Of a DNA stretch of 64,000 nucleotides, positions 16,404-26,206 are shown piece by piece. The stretch lies in the NCBI RefSeq assembly GCF_000712055.1, contig NZ_JOOA01000002.1, forward strand, positions 744,001-808,000. The letters run 5' to 3'. Position 1 is the first letter of the stretch; the number at the start of each line of letters is the position of its first letter. The notes below the pieces were generated by a model. The model did no database searches. It was not told where the DNA came from and saw only the letters and a program-made list of their open reading frames with translations. Origin of the DNA: Ruminococcus sp. HUN007 (GTDB taxonomy: Bacteria > Bacillota > Clostridia > Oscillospirales > Ruminococcaceae). Position numbers and translations under genes: made by a program.

Positions 16404-19400
16404 TCAGCGCTTCATTATTTCCGCGTATTTTCCAAGTTTCAGCGAATAGATAACGGCACACTTTACTTTTTTGTTTTCTGTTTTTTCCAGAGCAGCACGG
16501 TAGATCTCCAGCTGGAGCGAGTAGTTTTCCACAAGTTCTGAAATATCTGTTACATAATCGGTCTTGTAATCAACAAGCACCAGACCGTCTTCCTCCTCGA
16601 AGTACATATCGACAATGCCCTGTACCATGCTGTCAGAATCCTTAAACTTTTCAAAGGCTGCATCATTAAGTTCCAGATCACCGAGACGGACAAGGAATTT
16701 TCGTTCCCTCTCCATACGTTCTGATGAGACGGCACGTCTGAAAAGTTCCGATGAAGTGAAGGCTTTTATATACTCAGGATCAATGCCCTCAGCCTGCCTA
16801 GCCGTGATAAATCCCTTTTCGGCTGCACGCTTTATCTCACCGGCCGGATCGTTTTCAAGAGCTCTGAAATCAGCATGCTCAAGGATACTGTGTATCGCTG
16901 TACCGCGTTCGGTTCCGGTCATTCCGGTGCGTTCCTTCATAAAGGCCGGACGCTTAAGTACTGTTCCGTATTTTTCATGATCCTTCGAAATATCCGAAAC
17001 TGCAAACTTGGCCTCATGAAGAACGGACGTCTGTTTTACTGATGCAAAGCGTCCGGTTATCTTTACGGTAAGTTCCGGATCAGCGCTGATCTCTTCCGTT
17101 TCGGTATCAGCCTCTCCGGTCACTTCACTCATCGCGGATGCTTCTTCAAATTCCACTCTGAATTTTTCATCGGAAACAAAGAACATATCCTTTCCGCTGA
17201 GTTCCCTGAGCTTTTTACCGTCCGGATGTGTAATGAGAGCCATCAGCAGCCAGTCTTCCATACAGCCGGCTTTTGCTGCAAGATCAGAAGTGATCCCTCC
17301 GGCCCTGTGTGCTGAAGCTGCATATTCCGCAAGCTTCTGCACTGTCGCTTTTCCGGTGTCGAGCGTGATGAAAAGGCGCTCCCTTGCCCTCGTCAGCGCA
17401 ACGTAGAGCAGTCGCATCTCTTCACTTACGGAATCACGCATGTTCCGTATGTTTATAAGTTCAAACGGAAGAGTTGTGTAGCGTCTGAACTCACGCCTTT
17501 TCTGAAGTCTGAAGCCTATACCGCTTTCGAAGCTGAGCTGTATCTTTTTAAGACTGTCCGATCTGTTGAACGGCGCCTGAGTTTCACAGAGGAACACAAA
17601 CGGATATTCCAGACCCTTCGATTTATGAATAGTCTTGATGGCAACCACGTCCTCCGATGTGGAAGCTGTCTGGCCGGACTTAAAGTCCCCGTTCATTTCA
17701 AGAGTACGGTCGATATATCTTATAAATCCGCTCAGTCCCTCGTCCGATGCCTGCTGATATGTCCGTGCATATTCCAGCAGGGCGCGGAGATTGGCACGCT
17801 TTTTCTCACCGTCATCCAGCATATAAACCAGCGAAATGAAATCCGTTCTTTCATAAATGTACTGAATAAGTTCCACAAGGCTTCTCGAAGCCGCAAGCAT
17901 CCTCAGTTCCGAAACAGTGTCCATAACATGGATCACCTTGCGTTTCATTTCCTCCGGTATCTGTTCGGTGTTATCACCGTTATATATGTCAAGAAGTGCA
18001 TGGTACAGATGTCCCGTCCTTTTTTCAAGACGCAGGATGATCATTTCATCGTCAGTGAACATGAAAAGCGGAGACATGAGTACCGCTGCAAGCGATGTGT
18101 CGATAAGCGGATTGTCCGTCATACGCAGAAGATTCAGAAGTACACTGATCTCCCTTGAACTGAGATATCCGGCAGTTTCCTCGCTGTATGCCGTAATGCC
18201 GTATTCAGCGAGAGCTTTTATATAATCCGCCGCATCCTTCTTTCGTCTCAGAAGAATACAGAAATCCCTTTTCGTACACGGACGCACGCCGCCTTTTCTG
18301 TCATCAACAGGAGTCCCATCCTTCAGCATCGAGGCTATTTTACGTGCAGTGTATTCTGCCTGAGTTACCGGTTCATCCGCATCCGGATCAGTAAGGGCCA
18401 CAACGGTTTTCCTGTCACGTTCCGAAAACTCTGCACCCTTTATCAGTTTTTCGCCCTCATCGTATACGATCTCGCCGACTTCACGGCTCATGACTGAGCG
18501 GAAAATGAAGTTTACAAATTCTATAACATCTTCAGAACTTCTGAAATTTCGGTTAAGGCGTATGCATGAATTTCTTCCGCCGTTATTTTCAGAATAATCC
18601 TCCGAGTTTTCCATTGTGTTTATGAATATTTTCGGGTTGGCAAGACGAAAACGGTAAATCGACTGCTTCACGTCACCGACCATGAACAGATCGTCGCCCG
18701 GACATCCGGCAGTTCCTCCGTGCGAGAGCATTCTGAAAATAAGGTCCTGATTGTTGTTCGTATCCTGAAACTCGTCGATCATTATGACCTTGTAGTATTC
18801 CGAAAGCTCTTTTGCAAGTGCGGATTTTACCGGAACTCCGTTTTCGTCCTGTACTGAAAGAAGCTTTACTGCCAGCGATTCAGCATCGGAAAATCCTATG
18901 CAGCTTTTCTCTACTTTCTTCTTCCAGAGTTTTTCTTCCAGTTCCTTTATGATATCAGTAAATGCTTCAAGCACGCGGCAGTGCACGGCAATGTCCTCAT
19001 CTGCACAGAGTATGAGTTCCTTAGCTGAAACAAGTTTTTCCTTCAGTATTTTCTTGTAGCCGTCACGCAGCGCCTTTATGCTGTCCTTTGCTTCCGGAGT
19101 AACTGTTTTCGCCATTCTGAGCACTGCGAACGCCGGCTCTTCGTACGAACTTATCCTCTCCTCCGGAGTTCCTTCATTTCCGGATAAAGTCCGGTAAATC
19201 ATCTTTATTGTGTCATTTTCAGTTCTGATAATATCCAGAGCCTTTTCACCCACATCATCCGACTCCGCAAGTTCCAGGCATTCACCGGAAAGCGTGCAGG
19301 CATTACGGACAGCTCCGCAGATATATCTTAAATATTCGTCCTTAAAATATCTGCCGGTATTTCCTTCAGAAGAATATCCCTTACATATGCTTTCAAGCCA

Positions 19401-19961
19401 TGAAGTTCCGTAAGGTATGGAACTTACGAATCTCCAGATCTCCTTAATGATATCCTCTATCGGTGTATCGTTCCGGCTGCAGAACTGATCGTAGAGAAGC
19501 CCGGTCATCTCAGGATGTGTTTCATATCTTTCCGTTACTATTTCCGAAACAAGCCTGCTTTCCATAAGTTCCGCTTCAGTTTCATCAAGTATTCTGAAGC
19601 TGCCTGTAAGCTCCAGCTCATGGATGTTGTCACGTATAAGGTCAAAGCAGAAAGAATGAACAGTGGATATTTTCGCACTCTGCAAAAGAAGCTGCTGCTC
19701 ACTCAGCCACTGGTTTTCCGGATCCTTTTCTATCAGGTCAGCCAGCGCCGCAGTAAGTCGCTGCTTCATTTCAGCAGCTGCATCCTTCGTAAAAGTAACG
19801 ACGATCATTCTGTCCGCCGGCACTCTGTTTTCGCTGTCCGAAAGAATACGTACAAGCCTTTCGACCAGTACCGACGTTTTTCCGCTTCCTGCCGCCGCAG
19901 ATACAAGCAGCGAGCATCCCCTTGCATCTATCGCCGTTTCCTGTTCCTTAGTCCAGCCCAT
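16404..19961 (-). CDS. addA: AddA helicase-nuclease subunit
   Basis: This 1185-residue protein is the UvrD-like helicase and nuclease of AddAB, which resects double-strand breaks for RecA-mediated repair. The Walker A motif AAAGSGKTS is at about residues 18-26. Helicase sequence includes VTFTKDAAAEMKQRL, DEFQDTNNNQ and LYVALTRARERL. The C-terminal RecB-type nuclease has LVDYKTDY with catalytic Asp and Lys. Its first 14 bases overlap the end of addB, so the subunits are translated together. Length and motif order are normal for Firmicutes. Confidence 0.96.
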   Translation of the reverse strand: MGWTKEQETAIDARGCSLLVSAAAGSGKTSVLVERLVRILSDSENRVPADRMIVVTFTKDAAAEMKQRLTAALADLIEKDPENQWLSEQQLLLQSAKISTVHSFCFDLIRDNIHELELTGSFRILDETEAELMESRLVSEIVTERYETHPEMTGLLYDQFCSRNDTPIEDIIKEIWRFVSSIPYGTSWLESICKGYSSEGNTGRYFKDEYLRYICGAVRNACTLSGECLELAESDDVGEKALDIIRTENDTIKMIYRTLSGNEGTPEERISSYEEPAFAVLRMAKTVTPEAKDSIKALRDGYKKILKEKLVSAKELILCADEDIAVHCRVLEAFTDIIKELEEKLWKKKVEKSCIGFSDAESLAVKLLSVQDENGVPVKSALAKELSEYYKVIMIDEFQDTNNNQDLIFRMLSHGGTAGCPGDDLFMVGDVKQSIYRFRLANPKIFINTMENSEDYSENNGGRNSCIRLNRNFRSSEDVIEFVNFIFRSVMSREVGEIVYDEGEKLIKGAEFSERDRKTVVALTDPDADEPVTQAEYTARKIASMLKDGTPVDDRKGGVRPCTKRDFCILLRRKKDAADYIKALAEYGITAYSEETAGYLSSREISVLLNLLRMTDNPLIDTSLAAVLMSPLFMFTDDEMIILRLEKRTGHLYHALLDIYNGDNTEQIPEEMKRKVIHVMDTVSELRMLAASRSLVELIQYIYERTDFISLVYMLDDGEKKRANLRALLEYARTYQQASDEGLSGFIRYIDRTLEMNGDFKSGQTASTSEDVVAIKTIHKSKGLEYPFVFLCETQAPFNRSDSLKKIQLSFESGIGFRLQKRREFRRYTTLPFELINIRNMRDSVSEEMRLLYVALTRARERLFITLDTGKATVQKLAEYAASAHRAGGITSDLAAKAGCMEDWLLMALITHPDGKKLRELSGKDMFFVSDEKFRVEFEEASAMSEVTGEADTETEEISADPELTVKITGRFASVKQTSVLHEAKFAVSDISKDHEKYGTVLKRPAFMKERTGMTGTERGTAIHSILEHADFRALENDPAGEIKRAAEKGFITARQAEGIDPEYIKAFTSSELFRRAVSSERMERERKFLVRLGDLELNDAAFEKFKDSDSMVQGIVDMYFEEEDGLVLVDYKTDYVTDISELVENYSLQLEIYRAALEKTENKKVKCAVIYSLKLGKYAEIMKR

Positions 19962-22900
19962 CTATTTTCTCCTCCCCGTCACTTCCGAGAATATTCATTT
20001 TCAGTTCCTTAACATCGTCCGGAACAAAGCGTTCGTACTTACGAGGAAAGTTTCCGCATATCTCTTTGTAGTCGCAGAATCTGCAGACATCTTTCTGTGT
20101 ATCGTAGTTAAGCGGCAGTGCACTTACATCACCGTCAAGAAGATCGGCCGCCATTTTTTCAAGCATTTCTCTTACATGTCTGCGAAGGCGCTCGAACTGC
20201 GGTCTTGTAAGGCAGCGGCTTCTTGTTTTGTCCAGTTCAAACGTGCCTTTTTTCACCGCATCTGCCGTAAGCTTTGCAGGGATGTATATACCGGCTATAT
20301 TCTCCTCCATAGCACGGAGTACCTTCAGTTCCTTCAGTACTACACCGCTCATACGGTAAAATTTGCTGAGATACGCTTCGGTATCATCGTCTCCGGTCCT
20401 GTCACGTCCGAGTTCTATCGATCCTGAAGGCATGTAGAGAACTCCGGCAGGTATGGAATCGCCGTAAACTCCGCCCCCGGATGTAACTGAGAAAAGATAG
20501 AGAAGCATCTGTATGTCGATGCCGTAGAGTATCTTTTCAAGTTCAAAGCTTTTAACGCCGGTCTTGTAGTCTATGATCCTTATGAATTTTTCACCTGTTT
20601 CAGGATCGGTGTAGCTGTCAACACGGTCGATCTTGCCCTTAAGTATGATCTCGGTGCCTTCATGCCCTTTTATTCGGAACGGCTCCCCGCAGGTCGCCTC
20701 ATTTATCTCAAACTCGAATTTTTCCGGCATGAACTGTGAAGCAGCCAGTTCTTTCTTAAGATGGTTCACAAGATACAGCGTATCTTCCGTAAACTTTTCA
20801 AACTTCGAATCAAGTCTCGCATTTTTGCCGAAATCGCCTGCAAGGTTTTCAGCCTTGTATTTTTCAGCGAACTCCTTAATTTTTTCTGTAATGACCTCAT
20901 CAGTCAGCGAGATAAACTCATCCTTCGTGCTGCATCCGGAAAGAATGTTTTCAAGGCAGCTGTGAACAAGACTTCCGAGATCTCTGAAATCCATCTCTCT
21001 CCTGTCGCGGGCTCTGATGTGAAGTCCGTATTTACAGAAATAGCGGAAATGGCACTCGCTGTAATCTTCAAACGAGGTTGCCGACACCTGTATTCTGTCG
21101 CCCATAAGTCTGCCAATAAGCGAGCTGTCACTTACGGCGTGTACTCCGTCTTTACCGATAGAATCGAGGTACTCTATTTTGCTTTTATACTCAGGAATAT
21201 TTAAAAGCGCTTCGCGCAGCGAGGCTTTTTCCTGCTCATCACGGAACATGCCCTGAACGTAATTGCGGTAAGCGGCAGCAGGTGTCGGTGAATAGAACAG
21301 CACGTCATATTCCGCGGCCGGTTTTCTTATATTGTCCGTATACATGCCGGCTATCTGGTTAAGTATATACGACGGAAAGCGTGTTCCTCCCTGTGCATCG
21401 CAGAGCGGATAGGAAATTATCACGCGTTCTGAAGCAGATGAAAACAGACGGTACACCACAAATCTTTCATCTGCCAGAAGGCGCTTTGTGTCCTTGCCGA
21501 GATCGATGCCAAGTTTTTCAAACGCTTCCTTGTCAGTGCTGCTCAAAAGTCCTGATGACTTTGCCGCAAACGGAAGAATTCCTTCATTTGCGCCCGTAAC
21601 GAAAATCACCTTCTGTCCTTCAACTCTCGCCTTTTCAGCTGACACTACCGAAACGATATCGAGTTTCTGCGGAGGTGCAAGGAATCTGTTCTGCCTTACG
21701 ATAAGTGTGAACAGCTCTGCAAATTCAGAAGGATCTGTAATCTCATCGCCCAGTACTTCAGCAACCGTATCGAAGGTGTCCATGATACAGTTCCACAGAC
21801 GTTCCAGTTCCGAAGCTGTATCAGTTATTCCGTTGTTTTTGTATTCTGCAATAAGACCGGAGACATTTTTCGTTATCTCCTGTTCCTCAAGGAATTCATA
21901 GATATACCGGCACATCTGCGCCGCCGTGCTTCCCTTCATCTTTTTACGGAGCGCAATGATCGGATCGGCAAGTCTCATCCTGAGTGCTTCGGCATTTGCA
22001 AGATTCTCTTTCCTTTCCGTACCGGAAAGTCCGGTATCAGTAAAGCTTTCCTCCCACATGGCCCCGTCAACATTCCACTTGTAGCAGAAGTTTTCAAGAA
22101 ATGCTGTTTCGGTCAGTGAGACCGGAGTAAGACCGGTCTTGGCATAACGGAAAAGAACGTCGCTCTGAATTTTTTTCATACCGGACAAATCAAGAAGTGA
22201 TGTTATCAGTATTACTATGGAAGTATGCATGACCGGAGTTTCCTCATCGGAAAAATAAGGGATGCCGTAGCGTTCAAGCGCTGACTTAAGTATGATGTCA
22301 TAATCCTCCGGCTGACGTGAAGCTATGGTTATCTCACCGTACCGGCATTCATTTTCGTCAACGAGTTTTCTGATATATGAGCATACAAAATCAGCTTCCC
22401 TGTAAAGGTCTTTCGCCTCGGTTATCTGTACAGCTCCTTCGGACGGAACCGGAGCCGTCCTTCTTCTGAAGATACTTCCGCTCAGTTTCTTAACTGCATC
22501 GTTTCTGAAACGATGATTCTCCGTAAGAAGCTCAGTTTTCTGTTCTGTCCTGTACTTTTCAGCTAAGGCCTTAAGCCTTGCATAAGTGGTATTAACAGTC
22601 GAAAACAGTGAATTCTCCTTCTTTTCCGTCTCCGGTGTACACAGAGCGATATTTATTTCCGAACACTCTGCTGTCATGACATCGATCATTTCCAGTTCAT
22701 CCGGACTGAATGAATCGAACTCATCGATGAAGCAGACGGTATCCTCAAAAAAGTCATTCATATTGGCGGCAGCCGCTGCCTCGGTTATATCTGTAAGACT
22801 GTCACGAAATCCGCGTTCAGTCATTATGCTGTCGTAAGCCGAATAGATCATGGATATGTCCGACGCCTTTTCCTTCAGCTTTTCATCCATGCCGTTTATA

Positions 22901-23322
22901 CGTGAAGCAAGACTGTCAGCTGTAACCGAAGCACGTCTGAGGTCTGCGACTATTTCAAGGGCATCGTTTATAAACGATCTGCTTTCCGCCTGCCTTCCGA
23001 AAAACATAAATGATTTATTTTTTCGTATCTCCTTAAGTGCGAGATACATAAGTGCGGCCTTTGTGCTGTCGTCCGCATATTCACCGGAACGGCTTCCGAA
23101 AGTATCGAATATCAGGCGGGCAAGCCGTGTAAAGCTGAGAACATTTATACTGTTCGACACAGAGCTTCCGAGTTTCTGATACATCTTACGCTCATATTCA
23201 AAAGAAAACTGCTCGGGAACTATAACAAATATTCTCCTGCCGCTTTCCGCATGCGTCTTTATTCTTTCTATTATGGCAGATGACTTTCCGGAACCTGCCT
23301 CTCCAAGTATGAATCTTAACAT
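19948..23322 (-). CDS. addB: AddB helicase-nuclease subunit
   Basis: The second AddAB subunit has about 1124 residues. It has a P-loop GEAGSGKSS near the N-terminus and a C-terminal nuclease with IIDYKTG. Four cysteines expected to bind a 4Fe-4S cluster are visible: one in CHFRYFCKYG and three in CRFCDYKEIC near the end. ATG 23322 is chosen because GGGAGG lies 6 bases upstream; an in-frame start at 23367 has no ribosome site. A perfect 12-bp palindrome GTTTACGTAAAC (23334-23345) sits just before the ribosome site. Confidence 0.94.
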   Translation of the reverse strand: MLRFILGEAGSGKSSAIIERIKTHAESGRRIFVIVPEQFSFEYERKMYQKLGSSVSNSINVLSFTRLARLIFDTFGSRSGEYADDSTKAALMYLALKEIRKNKSFMFFGRQAESRSFINDALEIVADLRRASVTADSLASRINGMDEKLKEKASDISMIYSAYDSIMTERGFRDSLTDITEAAAAANMNDFFEDTVCFIDEFDSFSPDELEMIDVMTAECSEINIALCTPETEKKENSLFSTVNTTYARLKALAEKYRTEQKTELLTENHRFRNDAVKKLSGSIFRRRTAPVPSEGAVQITEAKDLYREADFVCSYIRKLVDENECRYGEITIASRQPEDYDIILKSALERYGIPYFSDEETPVMHTSIVILITSLLDLSGMKKIQSDVLFRYAKTGLTPVSLTETAFLENFCYKWNVDGAMWEESFTDTGLSGTERKENLANAEALRMRLADPIIALRKKMKGSTAAQMCRYIYEFLEEQEITKNVSGLIAEYKNNGITDTASELERLWNCIMDTFDTVAEVLGDEITDPSEFAELFTLIVRQNRFLAPPQKLDIVSVVSAEKARVEGQKVIFVTGANEGILPFAAKSSGLLSSTDKEAFEKLGIDLGKDTKRLLADERFVVYRLFSSASERVIISYPLCDAQGGTRFPSYILNQIAGMYTDNIRKPAAEYDVLFYSPTPAAAYRNYVQGMFRDEQEKASLREALLNIPEYKSKIEYLDSIGKDGVHAVSDSSLIGRLMGDRIQVSATSFEDYSECHFRYFCKYGLHIRARDRREMDFRDLGSLVHSCLENILSGCSTKDEFISLTDEVITEKIKEFAEKYKAENLAGDFGKNARLDSKFEKFTEDTLYLVNHLKKELAASQFMPEKFEFEINEATCGEPFRIKGHEGTEIILKGKIDRVDSYTDPETGEKFIRIIDYKTGVKSFELEKILYGIDIQMLLYLFSVTSGGGVYGDSIPAGVLYMPSGSIELGRDRTGDDDTEAYLSKFYRMSGVVLKELKVLRAMEENIAGIYIPAKLTADAVKKGTFELDKTRSRCLTRPQFERLRRHVREMLEKMAADLLDGDVSALPLNYDTQKDVCRFCDYKEICGNFPRKYERFVPDDVKELKMNILGSDGEEKIDGLD

Positions 23323-23370
23323 TCCGGCCTCCCGTTTACGTAAACTATGTGAAATTCCCATAATCAATTA

Positions 23371-23401
23371 TCCCCCGAAAACCAGATCACGGTTCCGGGG
23401 G
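23371..23401 (-). terminator. Hairpin between the KD-rich lipoprotein gene and addB
   Basis: CCCCCG...CGGGGG arms with an 18-base interior (extra ACC/GGT pairing). The T-run is weak (ATAATT on the minus strand), so termination may be partial and allow read-through into addB. Confidence 0.6.
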
Positions 23402-23409
23402 AGTATATC

Positions 23410-24093
23410 TTATTCTGTAAACACCCTCATATCTTTCACTTCAATGTTTTTATCAGTTTTAAACACAACTCCGCCTTTGAAAATACAGTTGCTTTCCTTA
23501 TCATAAAATTCATAATGGATCCAGTTTTCCGTTCCTTTTTCAGCAGCAGCAAGCCACTTTTCCTTCGGCTGTGTGATAGATTTCTCCCAGGTCGCACCCG
23601 GTTTCATCTCTTCATCGCTCTTGTAATAGACCTGATCAGATACATTAACAAACTCGATCGTCAGAGTAGCACCTCCGTCCGCTTCCTCCAGTGATTTTAC
23701 ATAAGCACCGAGGTATTCGTTCTGAACATCAAATGAATATTCCGGAACAGGTTCCTCAGTAACTTCTTCGGCAGAACTCTCATCATTCTCTTCAGCAACG
23801 GAATCCTTATCATCCTTTGAGTCTTTGTTATCCTTTGATTCTTTATCGTCCTTTGAATCCTTGTCGTCCTTGCTTTTCTTATCATCTTTTGATTTTTTAT
23901 CGTCCCCGGAATCCTTGTCTTTATTATCATCTCCGGAATCGTTATCTTCTTTTTCATCATCAGTTTCAGGCTCGATCACATTTCCTGAAACATCTGTTTC
24001 TGCGACACTGTCTGCATTTTCCTCATCACTTTTACCGCATCCTGCAAGAAGCAGAACAGCAGCGGTAAGTACGATCAAAAATTTTTTCTTCAT
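23410..24093 (-). CDS. Lipoprotein with Lys-Asp-Ser repeat linker and FxLYD-like domain
   Basis: A 227-residue lipoprotein with lipobox LAGC (Cys about 19). An acidic region passes into a highly repetitive DKKSKDDKDSKDDKES segment (about 55-100), then a folded C-terminal domain (about 120-227) with EYLGAYVKSLEEADGG and MKPGATWEKS. That domain has the look of the FxLYD/DUF-type beta-sandwich seen in Firmicute surface lipoproteins, which is inference. The charged repeat probably spans the cell wall. Confidence 0.75.
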   Translation of the reverse strand: MKKKFLIVLTAAVLLLAGCGKSDEENADSVAETDVSGNVIEPETDDEKEDNDSGDDNKDKDSGDDKKSKDDKKSKDDKDSKDDKESKDNKDSKDDKDSVAEENDESSAEEVTEEPVPEYSFDVQNEYLGAYVKSLEEADGGATLTIEFVNVSDQVYYKSDEEMKPGATWEKSITQPKEKWLAAAEKGTENWIHYEFYDKESNCIFKGGVVFKTDKNIEVKDMRVFTE

Positions 24094-24130
24094 TGTATTT
24101 TTCCCCTTTATAATTCATCATTCCCATGTA

Positions 24131-24160
24131 TTTATACTGTCTATGATAGCATATTTTCAA
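24131..24160 (-). promoter_or_regulatory. Promoter of the KD-rich lipoprotein gene
   Basis: On the minus strand TTGAAA (24155-24160), an 18-bp spacer and TATAAA (24131-24136). Confidence 0.6.
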
Positions 24161-24165
24161 TAAAA

Positions 24166-24213
24166 AAACAACCTCTCTGCAGGCGTATGACTGTCTGCAG
24201 AAAGGCTGTTCTG
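24166..24213 (-). terminator. Terminator of the AraC-type gene
   Basis: On the minus strand CAGCC..TCTGCAGACAG pairs imperfectly with CTGCAGAGAGGTTG and TTTTTTTATT follows. Confidence 0.75.
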
Positions 24214-24249
24214 TTGTATGTGATCAATTAAATATCAGTTTTCTGACGC

Positions 24250-25107
24250 TTATTTCTTCTTCACCGGGATCCAGATCTCGCAGTAATAATTCCCGTCTTT
24301 AGTACCCTTTTCGTACTTGGTCGGATCATCATAATACTCCACGCAGTATCCGGCTGCAAACTCATAATCCTTTAACGCCGGAAGCCATTCTGTGAAGATC
24401 TTGGTGTTTACGTCCTGAAGTGCGTCCGGCATTGCTCCTCTGCACGGGAAAACCGCCCATTCAAATGAAGGTATAGTTCTTGTGACTAATCCCTCCGGCA
24501 CCTCCTTTTCCGGATCATACGGATCTGCGATAAGGTATTCAAAATTTTCCCTGCCCATAGCGGTGTCGATATTGATACCGTACATTCCCATTACATATTT
24601 TCCGCAGCCTGATGCGTAATGTTCCTGCCAGAACTGCGGAACATTTTCCTTTGCACCTTCGTATGAAAATGTCTTTGCATTAGCGATAACCGTAAAAGCG
24701 TCCTTCTTAATGATCTTGTAATCCATGAGATATCCTCCTTCTAATGACAGCTTCAGTTTCAGCGGAGCAAAGGTCTTGAGAAGCACCTCATCCCTGCGCA
24801 CGGATGAAGGTGAAACGCCGTGGAATCTTGTAAAAGCTTTGGTAAAACTGTCCGGAGAGTCATACCCGTACTTCATGGCGATATCGATTATCTTTTCATC
24901 AGTTATCAGAAGATCATTTCCCGCAAGAGCCAGTCTTCTGTTACGGATATATTCCGCAGCGCTGAATCCGCAGAGCATTGCAAATCCTTTCTGAAAATAG
25001 AACGGAGACACACCCACAGCTTTCGCCGCATCATCTGCCGTTACACCTTCAGTGATATGATCCTCAATATACTGAATCGAATCGCCTATTATCCTCATCC
25101 ACTCCAT
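24250..25107 (-). CDS. AraC-family regulator with GyrI-like effector domain
   Basis: The 285-residue protein has an N-terminal AraC-type double helix-turn-helix (about 8-108) with SPFYFQKGFAML and the signature IAMKYGYDSPDSFTKAFTRFHGVSPS. A C-terminal GyrI-like/effector-binding domain (about 128-283) follows. It would bind DNA in response to a small hydrophobic or cationic ligand, as in Rob/BmrR-type regulators. GGGAG lies upstream of ATG 25107. The gene stands alone, so its target is not evident. Confidence 0.9.
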   Translation of the reverse strand: MEWMRIIGDSIQYIEDHITEGVTADDAAKAVGVSPFYFQKGFAMLCGFSAAEYIRNRRLALAGNDLLITDEKIIDIAMKYGYDSPDSFTKAFTRFHGVSPSSVRRDEVLLKTFAPLKLKLSLEGGYLMDYKIIKKDAFTVIANAKTFSYEGAKENVPQFWQEHYASGCGKYVMGMYGINIDTAMGRENFEYLIADPYDPEKEVPEGLVTRTIPSFEWAVFPCRGAMPDALQDVNTKIFTEWLPALKDYEFAAGYCVEYYDDPTKYEKGTKDGNYYCEIWIPVKKK

Positions 25108-25450
25108 ATTGTTCTTTCTCCCTTCGCCTGCTGTGATTCTATCTTACCACACTGACGAATATCTTTCCCGATTTTTCTTGGCTTTATTTGTCCGTCAGAA
25201 AATCACCGGTATCTCATTCTTTTAACTCATAAAAATAAAACCGGCAGCATGAAACCGAACTTCCGCTGCCGGATAAAGTTTTCTTTACTGTCCGACACAA
25301 AAAATGAAGTCTTCCGGGATGGATACATTAACATTAAACAATTACCTGTCCCGTAGAATAACGAATAACGGAAAACTATAACCGTAAACTTTTACTCTGT
25401 GATATAAAAAGGGTGTGTGAACAGTAAACGGAAAGAGCTTTTACTCTGAT
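25108..25450. other. Intergenic spacer between the AraC gene and the 25451 gene
   Basis: Apart from the terminator at 25231-25272 no gene, repeat or clear promoter was found. Confidence 0.5.
25231..25272 (-). terminator. Terminator of the 25451 gene
   Basis: CCGGCAGC (25241-25248) pairs with GCTGCCGG (25265-25272); on the minus strand TTTTATTTTT follows. It lies about 180 bases past the gene. Confidence 0.75.
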
Positions 25451-25960
25451 TTATAAATCAACTTCCAGCTCGGCAGTACTGTTTACTGTATCAAGTGCAA
25501 GCTGCGCTCTTGCTATCTCAGCAGAAAGATCTTTATAGTCTTTTTCCGCAAGATCAATATCGTAGTTCGCATACCGGTAATCAACCACATTTGTGCCTCT
25601 TCCGAATCCTACGTTTTCACGCACCTTCGGAAGAGCGTCCTTCATAGCAAAAAGCTTGGTCTGACGCTTCTGAAGCTGCGGCAGATATACAAGCATTTCG
25701 TCGATGGTAAAACCATATTCCGGTATCACCGTATTTGTATTGAACACATTTACAGCATGCTTCAGTTTACGGATCTTCTGTTCAACCTTTATCTGCTCCT
25801 CCTGCATTGAAGCATAGTCATACGAAGGACGAACCGATTCCACATCTTCACCGAGTGATGCTAAGAATGACTTTGAATTCTCATCACGCACCTGAAGTGT
25901 ACGGAGTTCATCATTAAGCTGACGAAGAAGCTTTGAAGCCTGTGCAGATGTCATTTTCAT
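25451..25960 (-). CDS. Coiled-coil protein resembling DIP1984/septicolysin family
   Basis: A 169-residue, largely helical protein without signal or membrane segment. Sequence such as KVEQKIRKLKHAVN, YGFTIDEMLVYLPQLQKR and YRYANYDIDLAEKDY followed by ARAQLALDTVNST resembles the DIP1984 (septicolysin-like) family of small bacterial proteins. This is from memory of the pattern, not a search. The gene stands alone with its own promoter and terminator. Confidence 0.65.
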   Translation of the reverse strand: MKMTSAQASKLLRQLNDELRTLQVRDENSKSFLASLGEDVESVRPSYDYASMQEEQIKVEQKIRKLKHAVNVFNTNTVIPEYGFTIDEMLVYLPQLQKRQTKLFAMKDALPKVRENVGFGRGTNVVDYRYANYDIDLAEKDYKDLSAEIARAQLALDTVNSTAELEVDL

Positions 25961-26040
25961 ATTTTTTACCTCTCTCCCAGTTTTTATTACATAAATAACT
26001 TAACCTTAAATCCACCACTCAGGTGTCAGTTCACGTTATT

Positions 26041-26069
26041 ATTTTATCACGCTATTCATTAACAGTCAA
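26041..26069 (-). promoter_or_regulatory. Promoter of the 25451 gene
   Basis: On the minus strand TTGACT (26064-26069), a 17-bp spacer, TGA and TAAAAT (26041-26046). Confidence 0.7.
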
Positions 26070-26117
26070 TCACTATACTATAACTGCAAAGTATATCAGA
26101 GTATTCACTATAGGCAT

Positions 26118-26146
26118 TTGCTATTTTCAGAAAGTCTTGTTATAAT
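26118..26146 (+). promoter_or_regulatory. Promoter of the acetyltransferase gene
   Basis: TTGCTA (26118-26123), a 17-bp spacer and an extended -10, TGT-TATAAT (26138-26146). Confidence 0.7.
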
Positions 26147-26206
26147 GAATACAACAAAAGCGTTGCAGGTGCGCACATAAAAGAAAGCTACACGGAGGTA
26201 ACAGCC

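Noticed and set aside
23790..23960. Short tandem repeats resembling a CRISPR array
   Set aside because: They encode the KDSKDDK protein repeats of a lipoprotein; there are no unique spacers of constant length.
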